Source: Rhodoferax sp. TS-BS-61-7 (lineage in GTDB: Bacteria > Pseudomonadota > Gammaproteobacteria > Burkholderiales > Burkholderiaceae_C). From it: a DNA stretch of 64,000 nucleotides. Each line of letters opens with the position of its first letter. Within the stretch, counting starts at the first letter, position 1. The translations under genes and the position numbers were made by a program. The notes beneath the pieces were generated by a model, which did not search any database, had not been told where the DNA came from, and saw nothing but the letters and a program-made list of their open reading frames with translations. Where the stretch lies: assembly GCF_002943465.1 (NCBI RefSeq), contig NZ_PTQY01000004.1, forward strand, positions 186,001 to 250,000, written 5' to 3'. This document shows, piece after piece, positions 46,880 to 58,802 of this stretch.

Positions 46880-46907
46880 AGCACCGGTATCCCCGGTGCT
46901 TTTTTTA
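46880..46907 (+). terminator. strong intrinsic terminator
   Basis: Stem AGCACCGG/CCGGTGCT (46880-46900) around TATCC, then seven T's. It lies about 170 nt beyond the GMC oxidoreductase stop; a perfect 8-bp hairpin GCAGACCT/AGGTCTGC (46771-46799) is in between. The 46711-46879 stretch holds no convincing gene and is either a long 3' UTR or a small RNA. Confidence 0.85.
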
Positions 46908-46925
46908 TGCCTTTTTGGCCTCCAA

Positions 46926-46965
46926 GCCGCATGGAGTATGCGCAAACAGCTCCTGATTTCATAGT
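46926..46965 (-). repeat. dispersed repeat family 1, copy 5
   Basis: On the minus strand it reads CTATGAAATCAGGAGCTGTT, TGCGCATACTCCATG. It lies between the terminator after the GMC gene and the TauE/SafE gene and is less conserved in the A/T arm than the other copies. Confidence 0.72.
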
Positions 46966-47001
46966 AAATAACCCCATTGAGCCGGATGCGACAATTCCCC
47001 C

Positions 47002-47766
47002 ATGGAAATGTTTGTTGTCACGCTGGCCTCGCTGCTGGCCGGTTTTGTGGACGCGATTGTGGGCGGCGGCGGCCTGATTCTGACCCCCGCCCTGTTCGCC
47101 ACCTTCCCCAACGCCCACCCGGCCACGCTGTTTGGCACGAACAAGGGCGCCTCGGTCTGGGGCACGGCCTTTGCCACCGTGCAGTACCAGCGCCGGGTGC
47201 AGATGCAGTGGCACGCCATTGCCCCCGCGGCCGCAGTATGTTTTCTGGCCTCGCTGGGGGGTGCCTGGTTGGTCACGGTGGTGTCGCCCCAGCACCTGCG
47301 CAAGGCCCTGCCCCTGGTGCTGGTGCTGGTACTGGCCTACACCCTGGTCAAAAAGGACCTAGGGCGGCACCACACGCCCCGGTTTGCGGGGCAACACGAA
47401 GCACTGGTCGCCTGTGCCATTGGCGCCACCATTGGTTTTTACGACGGGTTTTTTGGCCCCGGCACGGGCAGTTTTTTCGTGTTCCTGCTGGTGCGGGTGC
47501 TGGGCTACGATTTTCTCAACGCCTCGGCCAGCGCCAAGCTGCTCAACACCGCCTCCAACCTGGCGGCGCTGCTGCTGTTTGCCTACAAAGGCCATGTGTG
47601 GTGGCACTTTGTTGTGGCCATGGCGGTAGCCAATGTGCTGGGCAGCCTGGCCGGCACCCACATGGCGCTCAAACACGGCACGGGGTTTGTCCGTGGCATG
47701 TTCATCGTGGTGGTGTCGGCCCTGATTCTCAAGACCGGTTACGACGCGTTTGTGCGCGGCCTCTAG
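47002..47766 (+). CDS. TauE/SafE-family sulfite/organic-acid exporter-like permease
   Basis: 254-aa membrane protein with about eight helices in two repeats, the TauE/SafE pattern. The first is GFVDAIVGGGGLILTPALF with FPNAHPATLFGTNK, and the second is IGFYDGFFGPGTGSFFVFLLV with LLNTASNLAAL. The family exports sulfite, sulfoacetate or similar anions, but the specific substrate is unknown. It is convergent with mrdA with only 9 nt between the stop codons. Confidence 0.9.
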   Translation: MEMFVVTLASLLAGFVDAIVGGGGLILTPALFATFPNAHPATLFGTNKGASVWGTAFATVQYQRRVQMQWHAIAPAAAVCFLASLGGAWLVTVVSPQHLRKALPLVLVLVLAYTLVKKDLGRHHTPRFAGQHEALVACAIGATIGFYDGFFGPGTGSFFVFLLVRVLGYDFLNASASAKLLNTASNLAALLLFAYKGHVWWHFVVAMAVANVLGSLAGTHMALKHGTGFVRGMFIVVVSALILKTGYDAFVRGL

Positions 47767-47775
47767 GCCGCGGGC

Positions 47776-49722
47776 TTAACGTGCTGGCGGCCAGGGCAGA
47801 TCGGCCGCCACGCGGGGCCTGCCAATGGGCGCACCGGCCTGCCCTTTGCTCACGGCGGCCAAGTCTTCTTCGCTGGGGTACTGGCCCAGCAGCCAATAGT
47901 CAAACGCGCGGCGCGCAATCGGTGCGGCCGAGGCCGAACCAAACCCCGCGTTCTCCACAATCACGGCCAGCGCAATTTTGGGCGACTCCGCTGGCGCAAA
48001 GGCGACGTAGAGGGAGTGGTCGCGCTGGTGCTCTTCCATCGACGAGGCGTTGTACTTCTGGTTTTTACCCAGACTCACCGCCTGCGCAGTGCCGGTTTTG
48101 CCACCACTCACATACCCAGAACCCGCAAACACCCGCGTCCCGGTGCCCCCCTGCGTGACGCCGACCATGGCGTCACGGATGACCGCCACGTTCTCAGGCT
48201 TGTACCCCAGGTCTACCGGTGGCTCTGCGGGCACTGGCACGCGCACACGGGTGGTGGCGTCCTGGGTCGCAATCACCAGCTGTGGCTTGTGTTTCACCCC
48301 GTTGTTGGCCACGATGGCAACCGCCTGCGCCAACTGCAACATGGTGAAACTGTTGTAACCCTGGCCAATGCCCAGCGAGATCGTCTCTCCGGCGTACCAC
48401 TTTTGTTGCTCGGGGCGCTTGTAGTAGCGGCGTTTCCATTCCTGGCTGGGCAACACGCCCCGCACTTCCCCATGGATGTCGATGCCGGTGTGCTGGCCAA
48501 AGCCCAGCGGCTTCATGAAGTCATGCATGGTGTCCACACCCAGCTCGTTGGCCAGCGAATAGAAGTACACGTTGCTGGACTCCACGATGGCGCGGCGCAT
48601 GTCCATGATGCCGCCCTTCTCGTTCTCGGGGCTGCCAAAGCGGTTGCCACCAAACATGTAGAAGCCGGGGTCGTTGATGAGGGTCTGCGGCGTGCGCGTA
48701 CCAGTCTCCAGCGCCGCCAAGGCCATGAAGGGTTTGTAGGTGGAGCCTGGCGGGTAGGTGCCACGCAGGGCGCGGTTGAGCAGCGGTTTGTCGATGGACT
48801 CGTTGAGCATCTGCCAGTTTTCCTGGTCAATGCCTTCGACAAACAGGTTGGAGTCAAACGTGGGTTTGCTCACAAAAGCCAGCACCTCACCGGTCTTGGG
48901 GTCCAGCGCCACCAGCGCCCCCCGGCGGCTGCCAAACATGTCCTCGATCAGTTTTTGCAGCTTGATGTCGATGGACAGCACCACCACATTGCCCGGCGTG
49001 GACGGGTTGCTGGCGAGTTTGCGCACCGCGCGCCCCCCGGCCGAGGTTTCGATGCGTTCCACCCCGGTCACGCCGTGCAGCATTTGCTCAAAACTCTGCT
49101 CCACACCCAGCTTGCCGATGTACTCGGTACCCCGGTAGTTGGCCTGGTCTTCGCTGTCCTCGATCTTCTCTTTCTCGGACTGGTTGATGCGCCCGATGTA
49201 GCCGATCACGTGGCTGGCCAGCTCACCATAGGGGTAGCTGCGGAACAGGCGGGCTTTGATCTCGACCCCCGGGAAGCGGAAGCGCTGCGCCGCAAAACGG
49301 GCCACCTCGGCGTCGGTCAGCCGGGTGCGGATCGGCAGGGACTCAAAGTTCTTGGACTCTTCCATGAGCTTCTTGAAACGGCGCCGGTCACGTGGCGTGA
49401 TGTCGATCACGCTAGCCAGTTCGTCAATGGTCTTTTCCACCCCACCCGTCTTGGACGGTGTGACTTCCAGCGTGTAGGCCGAGTAGTTGGTGGCCAGCAC
49501 CACACCGTTGCGGTCTTCGATCAGCCCCCGGTTGGGCACGATGGGCACGATGGACGTGCGGTTGCTCTCGGCCTGGGCGCGCAGATCGTCGTGGCGCACG
49601 ATTTGCAAATACGCCAGGCGCAGGGCCAGCAACACAAAACAGCACAGCACCACCACACTGACCACAAACACACGGGTCCGAAAGCGGGCCAGGTCGGCCT
49701 GGACGTTGCGCAGCTCAGTCAT
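47776..49722 (-). CDS. mrdA: penicillin-binding protein 2 (elongation transpeptidase)
   Basis: 648-aa PBP2, the cross-linking enzyme of the rod elongation machinery. A single N-terminal membrane helix (VFVVSVVVLCCFVLLALRL) anchors it, a dimerisation domain with PNRGLIEDRNGVVLATN follows, and transpeptidase motifs are Ser327-Thr-Tyr-Lys330, Ser382-Ser-Asn384 and Lys542-Thr-Gly544. Normal length. It follows mreD after a repeat-filled gap. Its usual glycosyltransferase partner RodA is not next to it; the convergent TauE gene is there instead. Confidence 0.96.
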   Translation of the reverse strand: MTELRNVQADLARFRTRVFVVSVVVLCCFVLLALRLAYLQIVRHDDLRAQAESNRTSIVPIVPNRGLIEDRNGVVLATNYSAYTLEVTPSKTGGVEKTIDELASVIDITPRDRRRFKKLMEESKNFESLPIRTRLTDAEVARFAAQRFRFPGVEIKARLFRSYPYGELASHVIGYIGRINQSEKEKIEDSEDQANYRGTEYIGKLGVEQSFEQMLHGVTGVERIETSAGGRAVRKLASNPSTPGNVVVLSIDIKLQKLIEDMFGSRRGALVALDPKTGEVLAFVSKPTFDSNLFVEGIDQENWQMLNESIDKPLLNRALRGTYPPGSTYKPFMALAALETGTRTPQTLINDPGFYMFGGNRFGSPENEKGGIMDMRRAIVESSNVYFYSLANELGVDTMHDFMKPLGFGQHTGIDIHGEVRGVLPSQEWKRRYYKRPEQQKWYAGETISLGIGQGYNSFTMLQLAQAVAIVANNGVKHKPQLVIATQDATTRVRVPVPAEPPVDLGYKPENVAVIRDAMVGVTQGGTGTRVFAGSGYVSGGKTGTAQAVSLGKNQKYNASSMEEHQRDHSLYVAFAPAESPKIALAVIVENAGFGSASAAPIARRAFDYWLLGQYPSEEDLAAVSKGQAGAPIGRPRVAADLPWPPAR

Positions 49723-49740
49723 GGTTTAGCTGCGATAGTC

Positions 49741-49825
49741 AAACCGGTCCGCCGCAGGGCCGCCCCAAGGCGAACCAGCCCCCTCGGAGGGGCAGTGCAG
49801 CACACGCAGTGGCAAGCGTGGGGGC
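49741..49825 (-). repeat. dispersed repeat family 2, copy 2 (mreD-mrdA gap)
   Basis: On the minus strand it reads CCCCCACGCTTGCCACTGCG, then GCCCCTCCGAGGGGGC and GCCTTGGGGCGGCCCTGCGG, aligning to 10465-10549. It fills the gap between the mreD stop and the mrdA start; the central GCCCCT/AGGGGC is a hairpin. Confidence 0.7.
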
Positions 49826-49829
49826 CATA

Positions 49830-50360
49830 TCACAACGGACGGTTGGCATCGGGATCGGGGGCGCGGCGCTGCGGGGCCAGCAACACAATGCTGGCCACGG
49901 GCCACAACGCAGCCTCTAGCACCGGCGCCAGCAGCACCCACCAGCCTGGAAACGTGCCGCCACCCAGCAGGCGCAGCAACAGCTCCAGGGCATGGGCCGC
50001 TACAAACAATGGAAACACCTGCGCGGCCTGCGAGGGCACGGTAAACCACAACAAACGGCGGTGCACAGTAATGGCCAGAAAACTCAACACCGTGTAGGCC
50101 ATGGCATGTTGCCCCAGCAGGCCACCCTGGTGCACATCCATCAACAGGCCAAATACAAAGGCGGCCCCAATGCTCACGCGCAGCGGCTGGTGCACGGTCC
50201 AGAACACCAGCACCACGGCCAGCACATCGGGCGCCCAGGCCGCACGCCCCCACAAGCCCATGTTGTTGACCATATTAAGAAGCAGTGCCACCACCACGCT
50301 GCCCCAAATGAACAGGGGATTGGCGGGCAACAAAAGCTGCTGACCGGGACGCATGATCAT
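49830..50360 (-). CDS. mreD: rod shape-determining protein MreD
   Basis: 176-aa integral membrane protein with about five helices, completing the MreBCD complex. It shows NPLFIWGSVVVALLLNMV, APDVLAVVLVFWTVHQPLRVSIGAAFVFGLLMDVHQGGLLGQHA (the MreD core with the conserved Asp-Val-His), and a C-terminal helix. Its ATG overlaps the mreC stop by 4 nt. Confidence 0.92.
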   Translation of the reverse strand: MIMRPGQQLLLPANPLFIWGSVVVALLLNMVNNMGLWGRAAWAPDVLAVVLVFWTVHQPLRVSIGAAFVFGLLMDVHQGGLLGQHAMAYTVLSFLAITVHRRLLWFTVPSQAAQVFPLFVAAHALELLLRLLGGGTFPGWWVLLAPVLEAALWPVASIVLLAPQRRAPDPDANRPL

Positions 50361-51277
50361 CGCAAACCAGCTCCTTTGGGGGACGCCGCCAAGGCATCCG
50401 GCGCGGGCCGCGCAGGCATCTGGCTCGACAACGGATCCAGCACCAGCACATGGGTAGTGCCTGACACCATGGCCAGCGGCACACAGTAAATACGGGCAAA
50501 CACCGCGTCCACTTGGCGCTCCACTTTTTCCACCCGCGCCACCGGTAAACCGGGCGGGTACACACCATCCACGCCGCTGGTGGTCAGCAGATCGCCCACG
50601 GCCACGTCGGCGTTGGCCGCCATGTAACGCAGCTCCAGCGCATCGGCATGGGTAGACGTATCACCAAAGGCCACACCGCGCGCACCCGTGCGTGCATTGA
50701 GCACCGGGATCGCATGGTCCCGGTCGGTGATCAGGGTGACCTCGCTCATGGCGGGGTAAACACGGGTGACCTGGCCGATGACGCCCATCTCATCCAGCAC
50801 CGGTGAGCCCAGGGCCAGCTGGTGCATCAGCCCTTTGTTGATGACCACTTTGCGGGTGAAAGGGTCGGCCGCGTCGTACAACACCTGGGCGGCTTTGGCC
50901 GGTGCGGTGAGGCGGGGCGACAGGTCCAGCAGCTTGCGCAGGCGCAGGTTTTCCAGCTCCAGCTGCTCGACCTGGTTGGCCCGCAGGGATTGCAGGCTGA
51001 GTTTTTTACGCGCCTCTTCCTGGGCCGACTCGGCGGAGGCTACGGTGGTGAAGTAGGTGGTGGTGGTTTGCACCAGCAGCACAGGCTGCAAGGCCAGCCA
51101 CTGCACCGGGTACAGCGCGGTGGCCAGTACCACGCGCAGGGGCTGCATCATCTTGAAGCGGGAATCGGCCACCATGAGAAACAGCGCCAAGGCGCTGCAG
51201 ACGGCCAACTTGGACAGGGCCGAGGGGCCCTGGCGGAAGAAGGGGGGAGGATCTCTGTCCAGCGTACCGAGTGGCAT
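50357..51277 (-). CDS. mreC: rod shape-determining protein MreC
   Basis: 306-aa protein: a short cytoplasmic start, one membrane helix (LAVCSALALFLMVADSRF), a coiled-coil region (EEARKKLSLQSLRANQVEQLELENLRLRKLL), then the beta-rich MreC domain (AAQVLYDAADPFTRKVVINKG, MSEVTLITDRDHAIPVLNARTG, LLTTSGVDGVYPPGLPVARV). It links MreB to periplasmic PBPs. It lies 18 nt after mreB. A proline/alanine-rich C-terminus is variable in the family. Confidence 0.94.
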   Translation of the reverse strand: MPLGTLDRDPPPFFRQGPSALSKLAVCSALALFLMVADSRFKMMQPLRVVLATALYPVQWLALQPVLLVQTTTTYFTTVASAESAQEEARKKLSLQSLRANQVEQLELENLRLRKLLDLSPRLTAPAKAAQVLYDAADPFTRKVVINKGLMHQLALGSPVLDEMGVIGQVTRVYPAMSEVTLITDRDHAIPVLNARTGARGVAFGDTSTHADALELRYMAANADVAVGDLLTTSGVDGVYPPGLPVARVEKVERQVDAVFARIYCVPLAMVSGTTHVLVLDPLSSQMPARPAPDALAASPKGAGLR

Positions 51278-51295
51278 CGCTGTGTCCGGTGCTGC

Positions 51296-52390
<1,095 letters not shown>

Positions 52391-52542
52391 TTAGCAGTTC
52401 AAACGTGTAAGTTTGGCGTCAAATACCGCGTATCCACGGTACTTTTACCAAAGGCAGGATAATACCCCATCGCCTGTGAATAACTCGTGCAAAAGCCTGC
52501 GGCCAGACACGATTTACCCTTGGTTTCAACTCTTCTACACCC

Positions 52543-52842
52543 ATGTCCCTGACATCTTCCGACATCGCCCGCATTGCCAATTTGGCGCGCCTGGAACTGG
52601 CGCCCGCCGAAACCGCGCGCCTGCAGACCCAAATGAACGACTTTTTCAGCATTGTGGAAACCATGCGGGCCGTCGACACCACCGGACTGGAGCCCTTGTC
52701 CCATCCTGTGGCAGCCATCCAGGACATCGTGCTGCGCCTGCGCGAGGACGTAGTGAGTGAGCCCAACCAGCGGCAGGCCAACCAACAAAGCGCCCCCGCG
52801 GTCGAACGTGGCCTGTTCCTGGTTCCCAAAGTCATCGAATAA
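52543..52842 (+). CDS. gatC: aspartyl/glutamyl-tRNA amidotransferase subunit C
   Basis: 99-aa GatC, stabilising the GatCAB complex that converts Glu-tRNA(Gln) or Asp-tRNA(Asn) to the correct aminoacyl-tRNA. It has the family pattern [45 protein letters not shown] and [21 protein letters not shown]. The frame closes 13 nt before gatA. The ATG at 52543 gives the expected length. Confidence 0.95.
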   Translation: MSLTSSDIARIANLARLELAPAETARLQTQMNDFFSIVETMRAVDTTGLEPLSHPVAAIQDIVLRLREDVVSEPNQRQANQQSAPAVERGLFLVPKVIE

Positions 52843-52855
52843 GAAGATAGCCCGT

Positions 52856-54373
52856 ATGTCGACTCCCCTTTCCCAAACCGCCCTGCATGACCTGTCTGTG
52901 CGGGAGCTTGCCCAGGCCCTGCGCGACAAGCAGCTCAGCGCGGTCGAAGCTGCCGAGTATTTTCTGCAGCGCGGCCAGGCCCATGCCGAACTTGGCGCCT
53001 TTGTCGCCACCGACACCGCCGCCACGCTGGCCCAGGCCCGTGCGGCCGACGCCCGCATTGCCACAGGCAGCGCAGGCGCACTCGAAGGCGTGCCCATCGC
53101 ACACAAAGATATTTTTGTGACGCGCGACTTCGCCACCACGGCTGGTTCGCGCATGCTCAAAGGCTACCGCTCGCCATTTGACGCCACGGTGGTGGACAAG
53201 CTGGCACAGGCCGGCGCCGTCACGCTGGGCAAGCTCAACTGCGACGAGTTCGCGATGGGCTCCAGCAACGAAAACTCGGCCACTGCGCCCGTGGGCAGCG
53301 ACAGCGTGCAGCCCGTGCGCAACCCCTGGAACACCACACGTATTCCCGGCGGGTCCTCGGGTGGCAGCGCCGCCGCTGTGGCGGCCCGCTTGGCACCTGC
53401 CGCCACGGGCACCGACACCGGGGGGTCGATTCGCCAACCCGCTGCGTTTTGCGGCGTCACCGGGATCAAGCCCACGTATGGCCGCGCTTCGCGTTACGGC
53501 ATGGTGGCCTTTGCCTCCAGCCTGGACCAAGCCGGCCCCATGGCCCGCAGCGCCGAAGACTGCGCCCTGCTGCTCTCGGCCATGTGTGGTCCCGACCCGG
53601 ACCGCGACTCGACCTCGCTCGACGTACCCGCAGAAAACTTTGCGCTCAAACTCAACGACTCCATCGAAGGCCTGCGCATTGGTGTACCCCAAGAGTTTTT
53701 TGGCGAAGGCCTGAGCGCCGATGTGCGCGCCAGTGTGGACGCTGCACTCAAGCAGTACGAAGCCCTGGGCGCCAAACTCGTACCCATCACACTGCCGCGC
53801 ACCGAGCTGTCGATTCCGGTGTACTACATCATTGCGCCCGCCGAGGCATCGAGCAACCTGAGCCGCTTTGACGGCGTCAAGTTTGGCCACCGCGCCAAGG
53901 AGTATGGTGACCTGGCCGACATGTACAAGAAGACCCGCGCCGAAGGTTTCGGCGACGAGGTGAAACGCCGCATCATGATTGGCACCTATGTGCTGAGTCA
54001 TGGCTACTACGACGCCTACTATCTGCAGGCACAAAAAATCCGCAGAATGATTGCCGACGACTTCCAGAACGCCTTCAAGGACTGCGATGTGATTGCCGGC
54101 CCTGTGGCCCCCACCGTGGCGTGGAAGATTGGTGAGAAATCCGACGACCCCGTGGCCAATTACCTGGCCGACATCTTCACGCTGTCCGGCTCATTAGCCG
54201 GTCTACCGGGCATGAGCATCCCTGTCGGTTTTGCCAAGGCCGAGGCCGACAAGGGCATGCCCATTGGCATGCAGCTGCTGGGCAACTACTGCCAGGAGGC
54301 GCGCCTGCTCAATGCCGCGCACCGCTTCCAGCAAGCGACCGACTACCACCTGGCCAAGCCCGCAGGATTCTGA
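52856..54373 (+). CDS. gatA: aspartyl/glutamyl-tRNA amidotransferase subunit A
   Basis: 505-aa amidase subunit of GatCAB. It has the Ser-cisSer-Lys triad of the amidase-signature family: Lys in [12 protein letters not shown], the cis-Ser in [17 protein letters not shown], and the nucleophile Ser in [14 protein letters not shown]. It produces ammonia from glutamine for GatB. The frame opens upstream inside gatC, but ATG 52856 is 13 nt after gatC, as expected. The length is at the upper end of normal. Confidence 0.96.
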   Translation: MSTPLSQTALHDLSVRELAQALRDKQLSAVEAAEYFLQRGQAHAELGAFVATDTAATLAQARAADARIATGSAGALEGVPIAHKDIFVTRDFATTAGSRMLKGYRSPFDATVVDKLAQAGAVTLGKLNCDEFAMGSSNENSATAPVGSDSVQPVRNPWNTTRIPGGSSGGSAAAVAARLAPAATGTDTGGSIRQPAAFCGVTGIKPTYGRASRYGMVAFASSLDQAGPMARSAEDCALLLSAMCGPDPDRDSTSLDVPAENFALKLNDSIEGLRIGVPQEFFGEGLSADVRASVDAALKQYEALGAKLVPITLPRTELSIPVYYIIAPAEASSNLSRFDGVKFGHRAKEYGDLADMYKKTRAEGFGDEVKRRIMIGTYVLSHGYYDAYYLQAQKIRRMIADDFQNAFKDCDVIAGPVAPTVAWKIGEKSDDPVANYLADIFTLSGSLAGLPGMSIPVGFAKAEADKGMPIGMQLLGNYCQEARLLNAAHRFQQATDYHLAKPAGF

Positions 54374-54375
54374 CC

Positions 54376-55863
<1,488 letters not shown>

Positions 55864-55879
55864 CACGCCACGCCCCCGT

Positions 55880-55907
55880 AAAAAAGGCCTCTTGCGAGGC
55901 CTTTTTT
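55880..55907. terminator. bidirectional terminator between gatB and DUF4124 gene
   Basis: AAAAAAGGCCTC/GAGGCCTTTTTT around a TTGC loop, with an A/T run on both sides. It serves gatB on plus and the DUF4124 gene on minus; its right edge overlaps that gene's stop codon. Confidence 0.92.
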
Positions 55908-56556
55908 ACTTGCCGGCAGGGGCCATCTGGGCCCACAGCTGGCGCAAGCGCACCAGTTCGTCGTCAAAACGCGCGTTCAGGCGGCGCGCCTCAGCCTCTT
56001 GCTCTGCAATGAAGCGCTTTTGTACGCTCTGGCTCTGGGTGTTTTCTTCGAACTGGCGGCGCACATACGCAGGTGCCTTGGTCGGGTCCTTCTTGTAGAA
56101 CTCCATCTCTTCGTCGATGGCCACGCGCTGGCGAGTGAGCTCAGTCAGGCGTGTGGTGGCGGCTTTGGCAACGGCCTCAATTTGGGCCAGCGCCTCCGCA
56201 CGCTCCTGGTCATGCACCCCTTTGTTTGGGTAACGGGTCAGCAAAGCCCGGTCCCGACGCTTTTCTTCGGCCGCGCGACCGCGCTCCTCGGCTTCGCGTT
56301 TTTCCTTTTGCTCCAGCTCCAGTTTCTCCTGGGCGGTCAGCGAAGGCCCCACTTTGGCACGCACGGTGCCACTCGGGTTCAAAACCTTTTGTTCGCGGTC
56401 AATACATTCCACGATGGGGCGGTCTGCCGTAAGTTTGCGCCCTTTTGCATCGATGCAGGTGTACACCCCACCCGCCAAGGGTTGGCTCTGGGCCCAGACC
56501 GACGAACCTGCCACGGCGACAACGGTCGCTGCGGCCAAGCAGTGATAAATCCTCAT
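55906..56556 (-). CDS. DUF4124-domain exported protein
   Basis: 216-aa protein. It has a signal peptide ([16 protein letters not shown]), a DUF4124-like segment with two cysteines ([27 protein letters not shown]), and a long charged helical part ([29 protein letters not shown]) that may form a coiled coil, then [27 protein letters not shown]. The family has no assigned function. It overlaps the pyrE stop by 4 nt (ATGA), so it is coupled to a pyrimidine gene. Confidence 0.82.
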   Translation of the reverse strand: MRIYHCLAAATVVAVAGSSVWAQSQPLAGGVYTCIDAKGRKLTADRPIVECIDREQKVLNPSGTVRAKVGPSLTAQEKLELEQKEKREAEERGRAAEEKRRDRALLTRYPNKGVHDQERAEALAQIEAVAKAATTRLTELTRQRVAIDEEMEFYKKDPTKAPAYVRRQFEENTQSQSVQKRFIAEQEAEARRLNARFDDELVRLRQLWAQMAPAGK

Positions 56557-57236
56557 GCGTCTCCTTCATCGACACCGTATCGCTGGCGGTAGGCCAGCAC
56601 GCGCTGGTGGTCTGCATCCGAACCGGAAGCATTGCGTGCCGCCAGATACTGCATCAAATCGCCGAGCTTCGCAATTGCACAAACCTGCAGGCCCAGTTGA
56701 CCGCGCACATACTGCACGGCGCTGTAAGGCACATCCTGGCCATTTTCAGTGGCTTTTTCCTGCCGATCCAAGGCAATGCATACGGCATGAGGCGTCGCGC
56801 CCGCGGCGCGGATGATGGCAATCGACTCGCGCGCGGCCGTGCCAGCCGACATCACATCGTCAATCACCAGGACACGGCCTTTCAGCGGCGCCCCTACCAG
56901 GGTGCCGCCTTCACCGTGGTCTTTGGCTTCCTTTCGGTTGTAGGCAAAAGGCACGTTGCGCCCGCGCCGCGCCAGCTCAATGGCCACGGCCGCCCCCAGA
57001 GGAATGCCTTTGTAGGCCGGGCCAAACACCATGTCGAATTCAATGCCGCTGGCCAGCAAGCGCTGGGCATAAAATTCAGCGAGACGCCCCAGTTTGGCCC
57101 CATCGTCAAACAGGCCAGCGTTGAAAAAATAGGGGCTCATGCGGCCGGCTTTGGTTTTGAACTCGCCAAAACGCAGTACCCCGCATTCCACAGCAAATTG
57201 CACAAATTCCAGGGCCAATGGGTCACGGTCCGACAT
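56553..57236 (-). CDS. pyrE: orotate phosphoribosyltransferase
   Basis: 227-aa enzyme that makes orotidine 5'-phosphate from orotate and PRPP in pyrimidine synthesis. It shows [40 protein letters not shown] (orotate-side loop) and the PRPP-binding [17 protein letters not shown]. The ATG at 57236 begins [15 protein letters not shown]. The divergent exonuclease III gene begins within about 10 nt, so the two share a very short start region. Length is slightly above the E. coli enzyme. Confidence 0.95.
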   Translation of the reverse strand: MSDRDPLALEFVQFAVECGVLRFGEFKTKAGRMSPYFFNAGLFDDGAKLGRLAEFYAQRLLASGIEFDMVFGPAYKGIPLGAAVAIELARRGRNVPFAYNRKEAKDHGEGGTLVGAPLKGRVLVIDDVMSAGTAARESIAIIRAAGATPHAVCIALDRQEKATENGQDVPYSAVQYVRGQLGLQVCAIAKLGDLMQYLAARNASGSDADHQRVLAYRQRYGVDEGDA

Positions 57237-57246
57237 GGGGGTTTCC

Positions 57247-58038
57247 TTGTTCAAATTAAGCAGTCTCAATCTCAACGGCATTCGCTCCGCCACCAGCAAA
57301 GGGCTGGAGGCCTGGCTTGCCACAACGCGGCCCGATTGTATTTGCGTGCAGGAAGTCAAAGCGCAAGCCGCTGATGTCGCTGGCAAATTTGAGTCCTTGA
57401 GCGGCCTCCAAGGGCATTTTCACTATGCAGAGAAAAAAGGCTACTCTGGCGTGGCGGTCTACACCCGCCATGAACCCAGCGATGTGGTGGTGGGCTACCA
57501 ATCCCCCGAATTTGACGCCGAAGGCCGGTACGTTGAATTACGGTTTGACACTCCCCAGCGCAAGCTCTCCCTGATCAGCGCGTACTTCCCCAGTGGGTCG
57601 TCCGGCGAAGAACGCCAGCAGGCCAAGTTCCGCTTTCTGGATGAGTTTTACCCTCACCTGCAGGCACTGCGCAGCGAGCGCGAATTCATCTTGTGCAGTG
57701 ACGTGAACATTGCCCACCAGGAAATCGACCTGAAGAACTGGAAAGGCAACAAGAAAAACTCCGGCTTTCTACCCGAAGAGCGCGCCTGGATGGGCAAGCT
57801 CTTGACCGACGGCGGCTTGGTGGACGTGTACCGCCAGCTGGAGCCCACCGCCACCGACGAGTGCTACACATGGTGGAGCAACCGCGGCCAAGCCTACGCC
57901 AAGAACGTGGGCTGGCGGCTGGACTACCATCTGGCAACCCCCGCCTTGGCGACGCTGGCCCGAAGCCCGCAGATTTACAAGACAGAGAAATTCTCGGATC
58001 ACGCGCCCATCACGCTGGACTACGATTTTTCACTTTAA
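57247..58038 (+). CDS. xth: exodeoxyribonuclease III
   Basis: 263-aa AP endonuclease/3'-exonuclease of base-excision repair. Family residues: Asn in [13 protein letters not shown], the metal Glu in [18 protein letters not shown], Asp/Asn in [14 protein letters not shown], and the closing [11 protein letters not shown]. The TTG at 57247 ([11 protein letters not shown], with GGGGG upstream) fits the family N-terminus. An ATG at 57235 adds four residues and would overlap the pyrE start codon on the opposite strand, so the start is not certain. Confidence 0.93.
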   Translation: MFKLSSLNLNGIRSATSKGLEAWLATTRPDCICVQEVKAQAADVAGKFESLSGLQGHFHYAEKKGYSGVAVYTRHEPSDVVVGYQSPEFDAEGRYVELRFDTPQRKLSLISAYFPSGSSGEERQQAKFRFLDEFYPHLQALRSEREFILCSDVNIAHQEIDLKNWKGNKKNSGFLPEERAWMGKLLTDGGLVDVYRQLEPTATDECYTWWSNRGQAYAKNVGWRLDYHLATPALATLARSPQIYKTEKFSDHAPITLDYDFSL

Positions 58039-58051
58039 AAACCTGCAAGCA

Positions 58052-58088
58052 CAAACACAAAGAGCCCTCGAAGGGCTCTTTGTGTTTG
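58052..58088. terminator. bidirectional terminator-like hairpin
   Basis: A perfect 17-bp inverted repeat, CAAACACAAAGAGCCCT with its complement around CGA. It lies between the convergent xth and PEP-CTERM genes. A/T-rich flanks, with no long T-run, suit either direction. Confidence 0.85.
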
Positions 58089-58104
58089 ACTGATCCCGAA
58101 AGTG

Positions 58105-58731
58105 TCAGACTTGATGTTTGCGGCGACGGGCCACACCACCCAACAAAGCCAGGCCAGCAAGCAGCATGGCGTAGGTTTCAGGCTCGGGCACCGGTGTAGT
58201 GATCGCTACCTTGATTACCATGTCATCAAAGTCGCCGTCACGTCCTTTGTCGTTGAACAACAGCAAAGCACTCTTGGAGTCGTTAGCCATTACTAAGCCA
58301 ATTGAATGGCTGCCGTTGGCAAACAGGTTCCAGCCGAGGTTGGAATTGAATGCAAACTTCAGGGTGCCACCGGCTACGGATGCCAGCGAGAAGGACGTCC
58401 CCATGGGCGAGCCGTTGTTAGTGAGGGCCCCTGCTGCCAAGGGCGAGATTGTGTACGCGCCAAAGGCGTTGTTGAATGCAGCCTCCTCGCCCAAAAAGGT
58501 GTAAGTCAGGTCGGCTGTACCGCTCAGGGACAAAGTCGCACCTTGTTGCATGCTGTCCAAGTTGTAAGCGCTGTAGTCACCCGCCAGCAGTGTCGGGTTA
58601 AAGGTACCGGGCAAACCGGCCAAGCTTGTCGTACTGCCACCGGCGAATGTCAGCGTAGCTGCCATGGCTGCCGGACTAGCCAACCCCGCCAGCAGTGCGA
58701 CGGCAGCAGCCGCTTTTGCAATGAACTTCAT
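58105..58731 (-). CDS. PEP-CTERM sorting-domain protein
   Basis: 208-aa exported protein with a signal peptide (AAVALLAGLASPAAMA) and a C-terminal sorting signal: TPVPEPETYAMLLAGLALLGGVARRRKHQV, i.e. Pro-Glu-Pro, a hydrophobic helix and a basic tail. Such proteins are processed by exosortase and are linked to exopolysaccharide. No exosortase or PEP-CTERM regulator is in the window. The middle (FAGGSTTSLAG, LFNDKGRDGDFDDMVIKVAI) is beta-rich and resembles secreted structural PEP-CTERM proteins. Confidence 0.9.
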   Translation of the reverse strand: MKFIAKAAAAVALLAGLASPAAMAATLTFAGGSTTSLAGLPGTFNPTLLAGDYSAYNLDSMQQGATLSLSGTADLTYTFLGEEAAFNNAFGAYTISPLAAGALTNNGSPMGTSFSLASVAGGTLKFAFNSNLGWNLFANGSHSIGLVMANDSKSALLLFNDKGRDGDFDDMVIKVAITTPVPEPETYAMLLAGLALLGGVARRRKHQV

Positions 58732-58802
58732 ACGTTCCCCAGAATTTGTAAGTAGTTGTGATTTTCAAGGGATGCTGCACCTGCAGCAATAGTCCAAAGG
58801 AC

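Noticed and set aside
48016-50097. 693-codon open frame opposite mrdA/mreD
   Set aside because: Antisense to conserved cell-shape genes; no domain pattern.
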